14,216 nt of DNA. Origin: Boseongicola sp. SB0675_bin_26. GTDB taxonomy: Bacteria > Pseudomonadota > Alphaproteobacteria > Rhodobacterales > Rhodobacteraceae. The translations under genes and the position numbers were made by a program. The notes below the pieces were generated by a model. The model was not told the DNA's origin, made no database searches, and was given only the letters and a program-made list of their open reading frames with translations. Positions 1 through 7,488 of the stretch are shown in pieces; within the stretch, counting starts at the first letter, position 1; every line of letters begins with the position of its first letter. The stretch spans positions 1 through 14,216 of the forward strand of contig VYCX01000075.1 of the NCBI GenBank assembly GCA_009843725.1, given 5' to 3'.

Positions 1-1251
1 GTCTGCGACCGTGACTTCGTGCCCGGCACGCGCCAGCGTCAGCGCCGCCTCAAGCCCGGCAGGACCGCCTCCGACGATCAGGACACTCCTTGTCTCATCC
101 GACCTTGGCACGAATTCAGGATGCCAGCCGCGGCGCCACTCCTCGGAGACGGTGGGATTCTGGGTGCAGCGCACGTGAATGCCGGACACTTCGACCGAGA
201 CGCACACATTGCATCCAATGCACTCGCGTATGTCGTCGGCCCGGCCTTCCCGGACCTTGGCAGGCAGGAAGGGATCCGCGATGGAGGCCCTCGCGCTGCC
301 GATGATGTCGAGCACGCCGCGCCTGACCTGGCTGACCATTGCATCAGGCGAGGTGAACCGGCCGACTCCCAGGACCGGCTTTTGGGTCACCTGCTTGACG
401 AATCTTGTTACGCCTTCCTGAAAGCCTTCCTGCTCGTAGCGCGACGTGCTGCTGTCTGCACTCCAGCCCGAGACGTTGACGTCCCAGAGATCGGGCAATT
501 CGGCCAATGCCTCCACGGCGTCGCGTCCTTCCCCGTCGAACCGGATGCGCTTGGGACCGGACGCCTCGTGCACCGCAAGGCGCAAAGCAATTGCCATTGC
601 TCCGGCAGCTTCGTCCAACGCGTCCTCCAGGACCTCGCGCAGAAGCCGCAGGCGGTTTCCGAAGGAGCCGCCATATTCATCGGTTCGAAGATTGTAAGCT
701 GGCTGCAGGAAATGCCACAGGATCGATGCGTCATGCGCCGCATAGACATAGGCGATGTCGTAGCCAGCCTTCTTCGCGCGCCCGACTGCAGCCCGGTGCG
801 ACTGCCGCAAGCGCCGGATGTCGGACTTGTCCATTGCCTTTGCTGAATAGGGCATTTCCGGTTTCAGCGATGGCATGCTCGACGGCCCAAGGACCGGATA
901 GCCGTTTTCGACACCACGTGACCTCAGTCCCGTATGGCCAAGTTCGATCGACGCCAGCGACCCATGTTCATGGATCCTTTCAACCGAACGCGCGTGCACC
1001 TTGACGTCACCGTCGTCCCAAAGTCGCTCATAGGGCAGGCCTGAGAGATCCGACGTCGGATCGATCTCGGTCAATTGCATCCCCACGATGCCCCAGCCGC
1101 CTTCGGCTCGCATCGCGCGGTTGCCGATGGCGCCGTTGGGCTGAAGATAGGAATTGCCGTTGGCGTAAGGCGCCGCCGAGAACCGGTTGGGCGCCGTGAC
1201 CGGCCCGATCCGGACCGGTTCGAACAGGACCTGATGTCTCTGATCAACCAT
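1..1251 (-). CDS. Trimethylamine dehydrogenase-like FMN/4Fe-4S oxidoreductase, 3' part beyond window
   Basis: The first 417 residues are present; the reading frame is still open at base 1. The ATG (1249-1251) lies 3 bases after the UPF0261 stop, with GGAG upstream. The sequence follows trimethylamine dehydrogenase (TMADH) along its length: an old-yellow-enzyme TIM barrel (about 1-335), a four-cysteine 4Fe-4S site (Cys344, 347, 350, 362, in CIGCNVC and RCTQN), then a second nucleotide-binding domain starting at GGGPAG (394-399). The TMADH catalytic residues Tyr169, His172 and Asp267 correspond to Tyr170, His173 and Asp266. Odd points: the cysteine that carries covalent FMN in TMADH (Cys30) is Ala30, and cage residues Tyr60 and Trp355 are Leu60 and Glu354, while Trp264 is kept (Trp263). 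Family members oxidise N-methyl or other amines, releasing formaldehyde or ammonia and reducing an electron-transfer flavoprotein. TMADH is about 730 residues, so roughly 310 are missing. The family is secure; the substrate is not. Confidence 0.93.
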   Translation of the reverse strand, partial: MVDQRHQVLFEPVRIGPVTAPNRFSAAPYANGNSYLQPNGAIGNRAMRAEGGWGIVGMQLTEIDPTSDLSGLPYERLWDDGDVKVHARSVERIHEHGSLASIELGHTGLRSRGVENGYPVLGPSSMPSLKPEMPYSAKAMDKSDIRRLRQSHRAAVGRAKKAGYDIAYVYAAHDASILWHFLQPAYNLRTDEYGGSFGNRLRLLREVLEDALDEAAGAMAIALRLAVHEASGPKRIRFDGEGRDAVEALAELPDLWDVNVSGWSADSSTSRYEQEGFQEGVTRFVKQVTQKPVLGVGRFTSPDAMVSQVRRGVLDIIGSARASIADPFLPAKVREGRADDIRECIGCNVCVSVEVSGIHVRCTQNPTVSEEWRRGWHPEFVPRSDETRSVLIVGGGPAGLEAALTLARAGHEVTVAD

Positions 1252-1254
1252 GGC

Positions 1255-2493
1255 TCACTCCATCCTGATGGTTCCGTCAGCGACCCAGCCGTCGATGATT
1301 TCCACGACCTTCTCCGAGAACGCCAGGTCGTTGATGTGGCAATCCATCACCGTCAGCTGGACAGGCGCGGTCATCTCCGCTTTGTACGCCTCGACCATGA
1401 CTGCCAGCGCCTCGGGATCGTGGGCGGGCATGCCTTCGGTGTCCCAGGCGTGGATGCCTTGGGTCGGCAGTACAAACTGGACGGGGCCTTTCGAATTCTT
1501 GAGTCGCCTCGCGACCTCCCTGGCAAGGTCGCGGCGTTCCTCGGCGGTGAGGGCGGCCGAGGCGATCAGGCGGTTGTGAGCGTGGAACTGGCGGTCGCGA
1601 AAGCGCTCGGGCACCGGCTGCCAGGCCGCGAAGTCGATCATGTCGCCGAATCCTGGCGCGGCTATGATCGGCGTGCCCCGACGCCCCGCCGCGGTCATCC
1701 GGTGCGCGCCGGCATTGACGACGGAGCCGACCATCAAGTTGCCGATCTCGGCAACGGCAAGCTCCAGGACACAGGCGAAATAGCCCTGTTCGGCAAGGCT
1801 CTCCATCGCCATGCCGCCCATGCCGGTGCCGTGAAACACCGCCAGCGAAAACCCGCGGTCGATCAGCGGCTGGCGCAGGTGCACCATGTATTGCAGCGCT
1901 GAAGACCCGAAGCTGACCATGCCGATGACCGGGCGGTCCGGGTCTGGCGCCACCACGGCCTGCGCAGCGCCCCAGACCGCTCCCGCCGCCTGGCTGAGCG
2001 TCGCCATGCAAATGTCGTTCAGCCCGTAGAGGCCGCCGGCCCACAGGATCATCTGGATGTCCGCAGAAAGACGCTCGGGCGGGATCAGGGCGGAAAAGGC
2101 AACGGTCGAGACCACGTATTTCGGCACGCCGATCGGCAAGGCGCGCGCGCAGTCAAGGGCAAGATCGGTGCCCATCGTGCCGCCCATCGCCAGCATCCCG
2201 TGAATGCCGCCGCTCGCGTGAAGGTCCGCGGTCAGTTTCGCGGCCCCCTCGGCCATGATCTGCATCGCATGGTTCTCGTCGCCGCTGTCAATGGCGTCCC
2301 GGATGGTCCTGCCGGCGGCCGCGGCAACCTCGTGCTTCGAAATGTCAGTGGGAGCGTCAGGATCACCCAGAACGCTCACATCCATCGAGATCACGTTGCC
2401 GCCAAGCTTGCGGATGCGATCGCACACGAAATTCAGCTCGGCATCCTTCGTGTCGTAGGTGCCGATCACCAGGATTGTCCTTGCGTCACTCAT
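1255..2493 (-). CDS. UPF0261 (Tm-1-like ATP-binding domain) protein
   Basis: A 412-residue protein of full length for UPF0261, the bacterial relatives of the N-terminal part of the plant Tm-1 resistance protein. Visible hallmarks are the opening strand ending GTYDTK (11-16), a glycine-rich MGGTMGTD (103-110), LPIGVPKYVVST (119-130), and in the second half VFHGTGMGGMAMESL (219-233), the VLELAVAEIGNLMVG stretch (242-256) and APGFGDMIDF (279-288). The family is reported to bind ATP, but its reaction is unknown to me and I assign none. The segment after VVST (131-156, ending in WAGGLYGLN) is unlike the usual family text as I recall it, suggesting a divergent subgroup. GGGAGGA lies 5 bases before the ATG. 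The gene starts 21 bases after the dehydrogenase stop, and its stop is 3 bases before the TMADH-like start, so it is almost certainly co-transcribed and co-regulated with both demethylase-type enzymes. No TIM-barrel partner gene is visible here. Confidence 0.9.
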   Translation of the reverse strand: MSDARTILVIGTYDTKDAELNFVCDRIRKLGGNVISMDVSVLGDPDAPTDISKHEVAAAAGRTIRDAIDSGDENHAMQIMAEGAAKLTADLHASGGIHGMLAMGGTMGTDLALDCARALPIGVPKYVVSTVAFSALIPPERLSADIQMILWAGGLYGLNDICMATLSQAAGAVWGAAQAVVAPDPDRPVIGMVSFGSSALQYMVHLRQPLIDRGFSLAVFHGTGMGGMAMESLAEQGYFACVLELAVAEIGNLMVGSVVNAGAHRMTAAGRRGTPIIAAPGFGDMIDFAAWQPVPERFRDRQFHAHNRLIASAALTAEERRDLAREVARRLKNSKGPVQFVLPTQGIHAWDTEGMPAHDPEALAVMVEAYKAEMTAPVQLTVMDCHINDLAFSEKVVEIIDGWVADGTIRME

Positions 2494-2514
2494 CTTGTCC
2501 TCCCATTTGCTGGT

Positions 2515-4980
2515 CTAGCCCCGCATGATCTCGCCCCCAGGGTCATAGAACGGCGCCAACTGAACCTTCAGCGGATACATCTCCCCGGCGATCTGGACGT
2601 CGAAACCACCTTCTTCGATCCAGTCCTGGCTGACCCCGTCGCCGCAATGCAGGCTCGCCAACCCGACCATGGCTTCGATCCGGAAGCCCCAATCGCCGGA
2701 CGTCACGAAGCCAACGATCTCGCCGTCCTTCCAGACGGGTTCATTGTGGCTGAGATATGGCCCTTCCTCGGCGGTCAGGCCGGGAGCCTTGATGCTGACG
2801 GTCCGCCACCTTGTTGCCGGCGCTTCCGCCTCTTTCTGCGCAGCCAGGCGTGCCCTTCCGACAAAGTCGGCTTTCGAGAGATCGACGGCAAAGCCAAGCC
2901 CGGTCTCGTACGGCGTATCGTCTTCGCCGATGTCATGACCGAAATGGCGAAAGCCCTTTTCGATCCGGCAGGCATTGAGCGCAAACATCCCCATGTGCCG
3001 CAGGCCATGCGGACGACCGGCATCGCAAATGGCCTCGTAAAGCCCCGCTGCAAACTCTGTCGGGAACAGCATCTCGTAGCCGAGTTCGCCCAGGAAGGAC
3101 CGCCGGATCACCCGTCCCCGGGCATAGGCCAGATCAACCTCGCGGGCGGCACCGAAGGGAATGGCTTCACTCGAGAAGTCGTCAAGGCTGAGACCCTGCA
3201 GGATCTCGCGGGATTTCGGGCCGTGGATCGTAAGCAGGCAATGTGCAGAAGTTGCATCGAAGACCTCGAAGCGCATGTCTTCGTCGGCATGCCGACGGAT
3301 GTACTTCTGACCGCGCATCTGGCTTGGATGACCGGTGACGACGATGAAGCTGTCCTTGCTCAGCCGGATGACGGTGACGTCTGCCTCGATCCCGCCGCTC
3401 TTGTTCAGAAACTGCGTGTAAACCGAAGCCCCGGGTTCGACATCCATCCGCGCGCCGCAGATCCGGTCAAGAACGCGCTGCGCGTCAGGGCCTTGCACCA
3501 CGATCTTTGCGTACATGGACTGATCGACCAGAACGGCCGCATCACGCGCCGCGATGCATTCCTGCTGCACGAAACGCGACCAGGGCTTCCAGCGAAGCGA
3601 CGGCGCATCGACCCAGCCGCCACCCTCGGTGTCGAAATACATCGGGACTTCCCACCCGATCCGCTCGGCAAAGCACGCCCCGGCTGCCTCAAGCTCGTGG
3701 TGCAGCGCGACGCGGCGGACGCCACGGGCGGAACGGACCTGATGGCCGGGCCAGTGCAACCCGTAGTGGAAGCCCACGGATTCCGCGGCCCGGTCCTGAT
3801 TGTAGCGGGTATTGGCTTGAAAGGGATGTGCGCGTGCCGCCAGGAGCGGCCCCATTGATCGCGAAGGGCTGCCGTCGATCAACCACTCCGCCATGGTCAA
3901 ACCGACGCCGCCGGAGTTGAGGATGCCGTTGGAATTCATCCCTGTCGCGACAAAGACGCCCTGCACATCTTGAGACGGTCCCAGATAAGGGCGGCCATCC
4001 GGCGTGAAGCTCTCCGGTCCGCAAAAGAACGTCTGAATGCCCATGGTGGCCAGCGACGGCATCCGGGCGAACATCCGTTCCAGTTCAGGCTCCAGGTGCT
4101 CCATGTCGAACGGAAGCTCGTCGAACTCGAAGTCCTCCGGGATCGGATGATCCTTGGCCCAGGTCTTGCCTTCCGCCTCGAACGCCCCGATCAGCAGCTT
4201 GCCGGCATCTTCCTTCCAGTAGGTTCGCTCTTCGCTGATGTTGAGGATGGGTTGGGTCGAAGGCAGGCCTTCCACGGGTTCCGTCACGATGTAGCAGTGT
4301 TCGCAGGCGTGAAGCGGGATCGTGATGCCATGCGACTTGGCAAACAGGTGGCTCCACATTCCGCCCGCGATCAGGACCTTGTCCGTCGCGATGGCACCAC
4401 GATCGGTGACAACGCCGACAACCCTTCCATCACGGATTTCCAGACGCTCGACTGCGGTTGCTTCAAGGACCTGTGCGCCTTGCGCCCGGGCCCCCTTTTG
4501 CATTGCGACGGTCACGTCCAGCGGGTTGACCTGCCCGTATGACGGAACATGAAAGGCGGAAATCACGTCTTCCGTGAGGAGGTCGGGCCAATGCTCCGAC
4601 AGTTCCTCCAAAGGCATCATTCGGGCCGGGACTCCGACACGGTTCGCGTGGTCATTGCTGCGCAGCAATTGCTCGTGACGCACATCGCTCAGCGCGAGGT
4701 TGATCGTGCCGTTCTGCTTGTATCCCGTCGCCTGGCCCGTCTCGACCTCAAGGTCCCGAAACAGTTTGGCCGTATATTTTCCCAGTTCCGTCTGGGCCGC
4801 GTTGTCGCGCAGCTGGCCGACGATGCCGGCGGCGTGCCAGGTCGTGCCGCATGCGATCTTTCGCCGTTCGACCAGAACGGCGCGTGTGCCGCGACGGGCC
4901 AGATGGTAGAGCGTCGAGACACCAATGACGCCACCGCCGATGATGACAACCGGTGCCTGGACTGGGAGGTCTGCCGCCAT
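2515..4980 (-). CDS. Dimethylglycine/sarcosine dehydrogenase-like FAD and folate-binding fusion enzyme
   Basis: An 821-residue protein with the full layout of the dimethylglycine/sarcosine dehydrogenase family. A DAO FAD domain (about 10-365) opens with the dinucleotide fold GGGVIGVSTLYHL (15-27). TTWHAAG (46-52) contains the histidine (His49) that binds FAD covalently in this family. FTPDGRPYLGP marks the end of the oxidase fold. An FAO_M linker domain follows (about 370-430), then a GCV_T aminomethyltransferase domain (about 430-700, with YTQFLNKSGGIEADVTV and FLGELGYEMLF) and a GCV_T C-terminal barrel (about 705-800). Family enzymes oxidatively remove an N-methyl group and pass the one-carbon unit to tetrahydrofolate, with electrons going to an electron-transfer flavoprotein. 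No signal peptide is seen, so it is cytoplasmic. The ATG follows AGGG by about 8 bases and lies 21 bases after the aminotransferase remnant. Members of this family act on several N-methyl amino acids, so the exact substrate is not fixed by sequence. Confidence 0.9.
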   Translation of the reverse strand: MAADLPVQAPVVIIGGGVIGVSTLYHLARRGTRAVLVERRKIACGTTWHAAGIVGQLRDNAAQTELGKYTAKLFRDLEVETGQATGYKQNGTINLALSDVRHEQLLRSNDHANRVGVPARMMPLEELSEHWPDLLTEDVISAFHVPSYGQVNPLDVTVAMQKGARAQGAQVLEATAVERLEIRDGRVVGVVTDRGAIATDKVLIAGGMWSHLFAKSHGITIPLHACEHCYIVTEPVEGLPSTQPILNISEERTYWKEDAGKLLIGAFEAEGKTWAKDHPIPEDFEFDELPFDMEHLEPELERMFARMPSLATMGIQTFFCGPESFTPDGRPYLGPSQDVQGVFVATGMNSNGILNSGGVGLTMAEWLIDGSPSRSMGPLLAARAHPFQANTRYNQDRAAESVGFHYGLHWPGHQVRSARGVRRVALHHELEAAGACFAERIGWEVPMYFDTEGGGWVDAPSLRWKPWSRFVQQECIAARDAAVLVDQSMYAKIVVQGPDAQRVLDRICGARMDVEPGASVYTQFLNKSGGIEADVTVIRLSKDSFIVVTGHPSQMRGQKYIRRHADEDMRFEVFDATSAHCLLTIHGPKSREILQGLSLDDFSSEAIPFGAAREVDLAYARGRVIRRSFLGELGYEMLFPTEFAAGLYEAICDAGRPHGLRHMGMFALNACRIEKGFRHFGHDIGEDDTPYETGLGFAVDLSKADFVGRARLAAQKEAEAPATRWRTVSIKAPGLTAEEGPYLSHNEPVWKDGEIVGFVTSGDWGFRIEAMVGLASLHCGDGVSQDWIEEGGFDVQIAGEMYPLKVQLAPFYDPGGEIMRG

Positions 4981-5001
4981 GATGACCCTGCCGTCCGGGC
5001 G

Positions 5002-5313
5002 TCAGGCCACGCTCAGGCCAGTGCCGGGCACCGAGATGATCGCTTCGATCTCGCCTCCCGAAATGGCCAAAGATGGTGACTGGGGGATGTCGCGTCCAGG
5101 GTCGCAGGAGTGGCAAGGGTCCATGTTCCACCGGGCACCGGCAGCATTGATGACTGCATTCCCGTCAAGATCGGCAAACCGCAAGCCTGCACCCCTGCTC
5201 AGGACATGTGGCGCGTTGGCGCGCATGTCCGCAGGATGCGCCATTGGGTGCCACAGGTGCTTGACGTTGAATTCCTTCAGGAAATTACTGTCTTTCACGA
5301 GGCTTTCTCCCAT
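5002..5313 (-). pseudogene. Class III aminotransferase remnant with large in-frame internal deletion
   Basis: A 103-residue frame. Its first about 75 residues read like the N-terminus of a PLP-dependent class III (omega) aminotransferase: HLWHPMAHPADM (19-30), then a glycine-aspartate turn FADLDGNAVINAAGARWN (47-64) and HSCDPGRD (68-75), matching the family's DxDG...WNVNLGHSCDP region. The last about 26 residues, from SPSLAISGGEIEAII (79-93), read like the family C-terminus (SPPLxISxxEID). Everything between, about 350 residues including the PLP lysine and cofactor sites, is missing, yet the frame stays open. The start at 5313 has AGGGGG just upstream; an ATG at 5341-5343 is possible but has no better site. 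It cannot work as an aminotransferase. It is either a deletion pseudogene, perhaps kept open to preserve translation between tctA and the dehydrogenase, or a genuine small protein derived from one. The N-terminal match is clear; the C-terminal match is shorter and less certain. Confidence 0.7.
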
Positions 5314-5377
5314 CGCCCCCTGGTCCTGACACGTGCGTTGCACGATGTCCGGTTGCCTGTGCTTCAGCTTGGGGCCT

Positions 5378-5412
5378 GCGCGGGAAGGCTGTCATCGGCT
5401 GCCTTCCCGCGC
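5378..5412 (-). other. Perfect 12-bp hairpin across the tctA stop codon
   Basis: Arms GCGCGGGAAGGC (5378-5389) and GCCTTCCCGCGC (5401-5412) are perfect complements around an 11-base loop. Transcribed from the minus strand, the first arm encodes the end of TctA and the TGA (5394-5392) lies in the loop. No run of U follows, so it is a poor intrinsic terminator. An mRNA-stabilising or processing hairpin separating transporter from enzyme expression is more likely. The structure is directly visible; the role is inferred. Confidence 0.6.
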
Positions 5413-6882
5413 CGCTCTGAAACCGCGCCAAAGGCCAAAGGCATGGCTTGCCAGAACAAGGATGATGATCAGGAACAGCATGAACGCGATCGGGCGGTCG
5501 ATGAAATCGAACGGCGTCTTCACCCGCATCATGGACGTGCGAAGCTTTTCTTCCATGATCCCGCCGAGCACCATGCCGAGAATGATCGGCACGATCGGCA
5601 GGCTGAACCGTTTCATGATGAAGCCGAAGATGCCGAACCCGGCCGCGAGTGCGCAATCGATGGCGGAATTGCGCAGCGAATACACCCCGACGAACGACAA
5701 GGTCAGAACGGCCATCCCGATGAAGCGGGTCGGGACTTCGATGACCTTCAGCAGGATGTTCGTCGAAAACAGCAGGAACACGAGGACCAGAACATTCAGG
5801 ACGAGCAGCGCCAGGTAGATTGCGACGACGAAGTCCAGCTGGTTCTGGAACAGCCCTGGTCCGGGAATGACATTGTGGACATAGAACACTGACAGCATCA
5901 TCGCGGTGAGTGCCTCGCCCGGAATGCCAAGTGCAAGCAGCGGGATCATCGCCGCGGCCGGCACGGCATTGTTGGCCGTCTCCGAGGCGATCAGGCCTTC
6001 AGGCGACCCCTTGCCGAAGGATTCGGGGGTTTCCGAGGTCCTCTGCGCGTAGGTGTAGCTGAGGAACTGGGCTGTGAACTCGCCCACGCCCGGGATCATG
6101 CCCATCATGACGCCAAAGCTGCCGGAAGCTGCGGCGACGCGCTTGTAGAGCGCCAGTTCCTTGAACCCTGACAGCAGCCCCCCGGTGATCGGCTCGGCAT
6201 GGGCGCGCTTGTCGGATTCGACGAGCAGGACAAAGGCCTGGCTGATGGCGAAGAGGCCCAGAACAACAACGATGAGGTCCACGCCGCCTGACAGCCAGGT
6301 TTGCCCAAAGGTGTATCGCTGCGAGTATTGAAGCGTCTCGAGCCCGATCGTGTTCAGCCAGATGCCGAAGCCCGCCATCATGCCTGCAAGCAGAATCTGA
6401 CCTCGATGCGCAAGGACGACGAGGATGACTCCCAGCAAGGCCGCCAAGAAAATTTCCCGGCTTCCGAACATCGGCGCGATCCACGCAAGAACCGGGGACA
6501 GGAGGATGAGGCAGACTATGGAGAAGACAGCGCCGCAGAATGAAGCGGAATACGCCAGCGACAACGCACGCCGAGCCTCTCCACGCTCGGTCATTGGCGT
6601 TCCCTCATACGTGGTCAGGGCGTTGACGGCGGTTCCGGGCGTGTTGATGAGAATCGCCGGTATGGCGCCGCCATACATGGACGATCCGTAAATGCCCAGC
6701 AACGCGGACAGTCCCACGATGGGGTCCAGCGAAAAGGTGGCAGGCAAGAGAATGGCAATGGCCACCGCCGCCCCGACACCGGGAATGGCGCCGATGATCA
6801 CGCCGCCAACTGATCCAACCAGCAGAGCGGCGACAACGTCCCAACGGGCAAGGATCAGAAACGCGGAGCCGAGCAGTTCCAT
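5392..6882 (-). CDS. tctA: Tripartite tricarboxylate transporter large membrane subunit TctA
   Basis: A 496-residue, strongly hydrophobic protein of the usual TctA length with about a dozen predicted membrane segments. It carries the duplicated family signatures: GAIPGVGAAVAIAILLP and SMYGGAIPAILINTPGTA in the first half, and GMIPGVGEFTAQFLSYTYA plus SETANNAVPAAAMIPLLALG in the second. It is the substrate-translocating subunit of an inner-membrane secondary transporter that works with TctB and the periplasmic protein TctC. The gene starts 2 bases after the tctB stop, so translation is probably coupled. The C-terminal coding bases take part in a 12-bp hairpin at the stop codon. The family name refers to citrate-type substrates, but TTT systems take many carboxylates; the downstream genes here point to an N-methylated compound. 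Confidence 0.95.
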   Translation of the reverse strand: MELLGSAFLILARWDVVAALLVGSVGGVIIGAIPGVGAAVAIAILLPATFSLDPIVGLSALLGIYGSSMYGGAIPAILINTPGTAVNALTTYEGTPMTERGEARRALSLAYSASFCGAVFSIVCLILLSPVLAWIAPMFGSREIFLAALLGVILVVLAHRGQILLAGMMAGFGIWLNTIGLETLQYSQRYTFGQTWLSGGVDLIVVVLGLFAISQAFVLLVESDKRAHAEPITGGLLSGFKELALYKRVAAASGSFGVMMGMIPGVGEFTAQFLSYTYAQRTSETPESFGKGSPEGLIASETANNAVPAAAMIPLLALGIPGEALTAMMLSVFYVHNVIPGPGLFQNQLDFVVAIYLALLVLNVLVLVFLLFSTNILLKVIEVPTRFIGMAVLTLSFVGVYSLRNSAIDCALAAGFGIFGFIMKRFSLPIVPIILGMVLGGIMEEKLRTSMMRVKTPFDFIDRPIAFMLFLIIILVLASHAFGLWRGFRAAREGSR

Positions 6883-6884
6883 GG

Positions 6885-7406
6885 TCAGAAATTCACGATC
6901 ATGAAGTTGCGCAGGGACCCGTGCAGATACTCATAGACCGCACCGCCGGGAATTTTCACGGAAAGGCCGGTCTTGAACACCAAGACGATCGCCAGCCCCA
7001 GCAGCGCGGCGGCGCCCAGGCTCCTGACGCCGCGGTAGCCCTGCCTGAAGGCCAGCGAAGTCGTGAACGCCATGGTCGTGGCAAGATAACCCAGCACCGG
7101 CACTACGGCGACGTAGGCCATGAACCAGGCCAGGTATTCGAAGGCGCGTAGCCAAACCAGCACTTCGCCCGGAGCCCAGCCCGCCTTGACCCGCCAACTC
7201 AACGCGATCTGCGCGAGTCCGAATCCCACCATCGAAAGAACTCCGATGGCGGGCCAGAAACGCGGCTGCTCCACGAGTTTTCCGTTGGGGACAAATCGCG
7301 TCTCCGCAGCCAGTTGGGAGAGAAGAAAGATCGAAAACAGCACGAACAGGGCAATGAAGACCAGAACACCCGGACGGTGGATGGACTCTTCGCGATGCTG
7401 GGTCAT
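6885..7406 (-). CDS. tctB: Tripartite tricarboxylate transporter small membrane subunit TctB
   Basis: A 173-residue protein with the TctB pattern of four hydrophobic segments: GVLVFIALFVLFSIFLLSQL (13-32), a second around FWPAIGVLSMVGFGLAQIAL (50-69), a third around AWFMAYVAVVPVLGYLATTM, and a last around LGAAALLGLAIVLVF. TctB is poorly conserved in sequence, so the call rests on this pattern, the length and its place between tctC and tctA. It forms the membrane complex with TctA. The ribosome binding site is weak (TGGA about 10 bases upstream), and a strong hairpin lies between this gene and tctC, so lower expression than the binding protein is expected. Confidence 0.9.
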   Translation of the reverse strand: MTQHREESIHRPGVLVFIALFVLFSIFLLSQLAAETRFVPNGKLVEQPRFWPAIGVLSMVGFGLAQIALSWRVKAGWAPGEVLVWLRAFEYLAWFMAYVAVVPVLGYLATTMAFTTSLAFRQGYRGVRSLGAAALLGLAIVLVFKTGLSVKIPGGAVYEYLHGSLRNFMIVNF

Positions 7407-7442
7407 GTGCGCATCCAGAGAACCGGAATTGGTGCTCCCTCG

Positions 7443-7474
7443 AATGGCTGGCGCATGATCGCGCCAGCCCCATT
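7443..7474 (-). other. Strong hairpin between tctC and tctB
   Basis: Arms GGCTGGCGC (7446-7454) and GCGCCAGCC (7461-7469) pair perfectly around a 6-base loop. Three more pairs (AAT with ATT) form beyond a 2-base bulge. It begins about 15 bases after the tctC stop on the minus strand. What follows on the transcript is CGAGGGAGCACC, with no U run. In binding-protein transport operons such hairpins typically protect the upstream message from 3' decay or partly stop transcription, giving an excess of binding protein. The structure is seen; the function is inferred. Confidence 0.65.
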
Positions 7475-7488
7475 GGATCAGCCAACGC

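Noticed and set aside
1075..1902. 275-codon plus-strand frames at 19-846 and 1075-1902
   Set aside because: Both are antisense to the TMADH-like and UPF0261 genes, and their translations lack any domain signature.
2200..3858. 552-codon open frame on the plus strand
   Set aside because: It is antisense to the UPF0261 and dehydrogenase genes, which have clear families. Its translation shows no family motif; GC-rich codon bias commonly opens such mirror frames.
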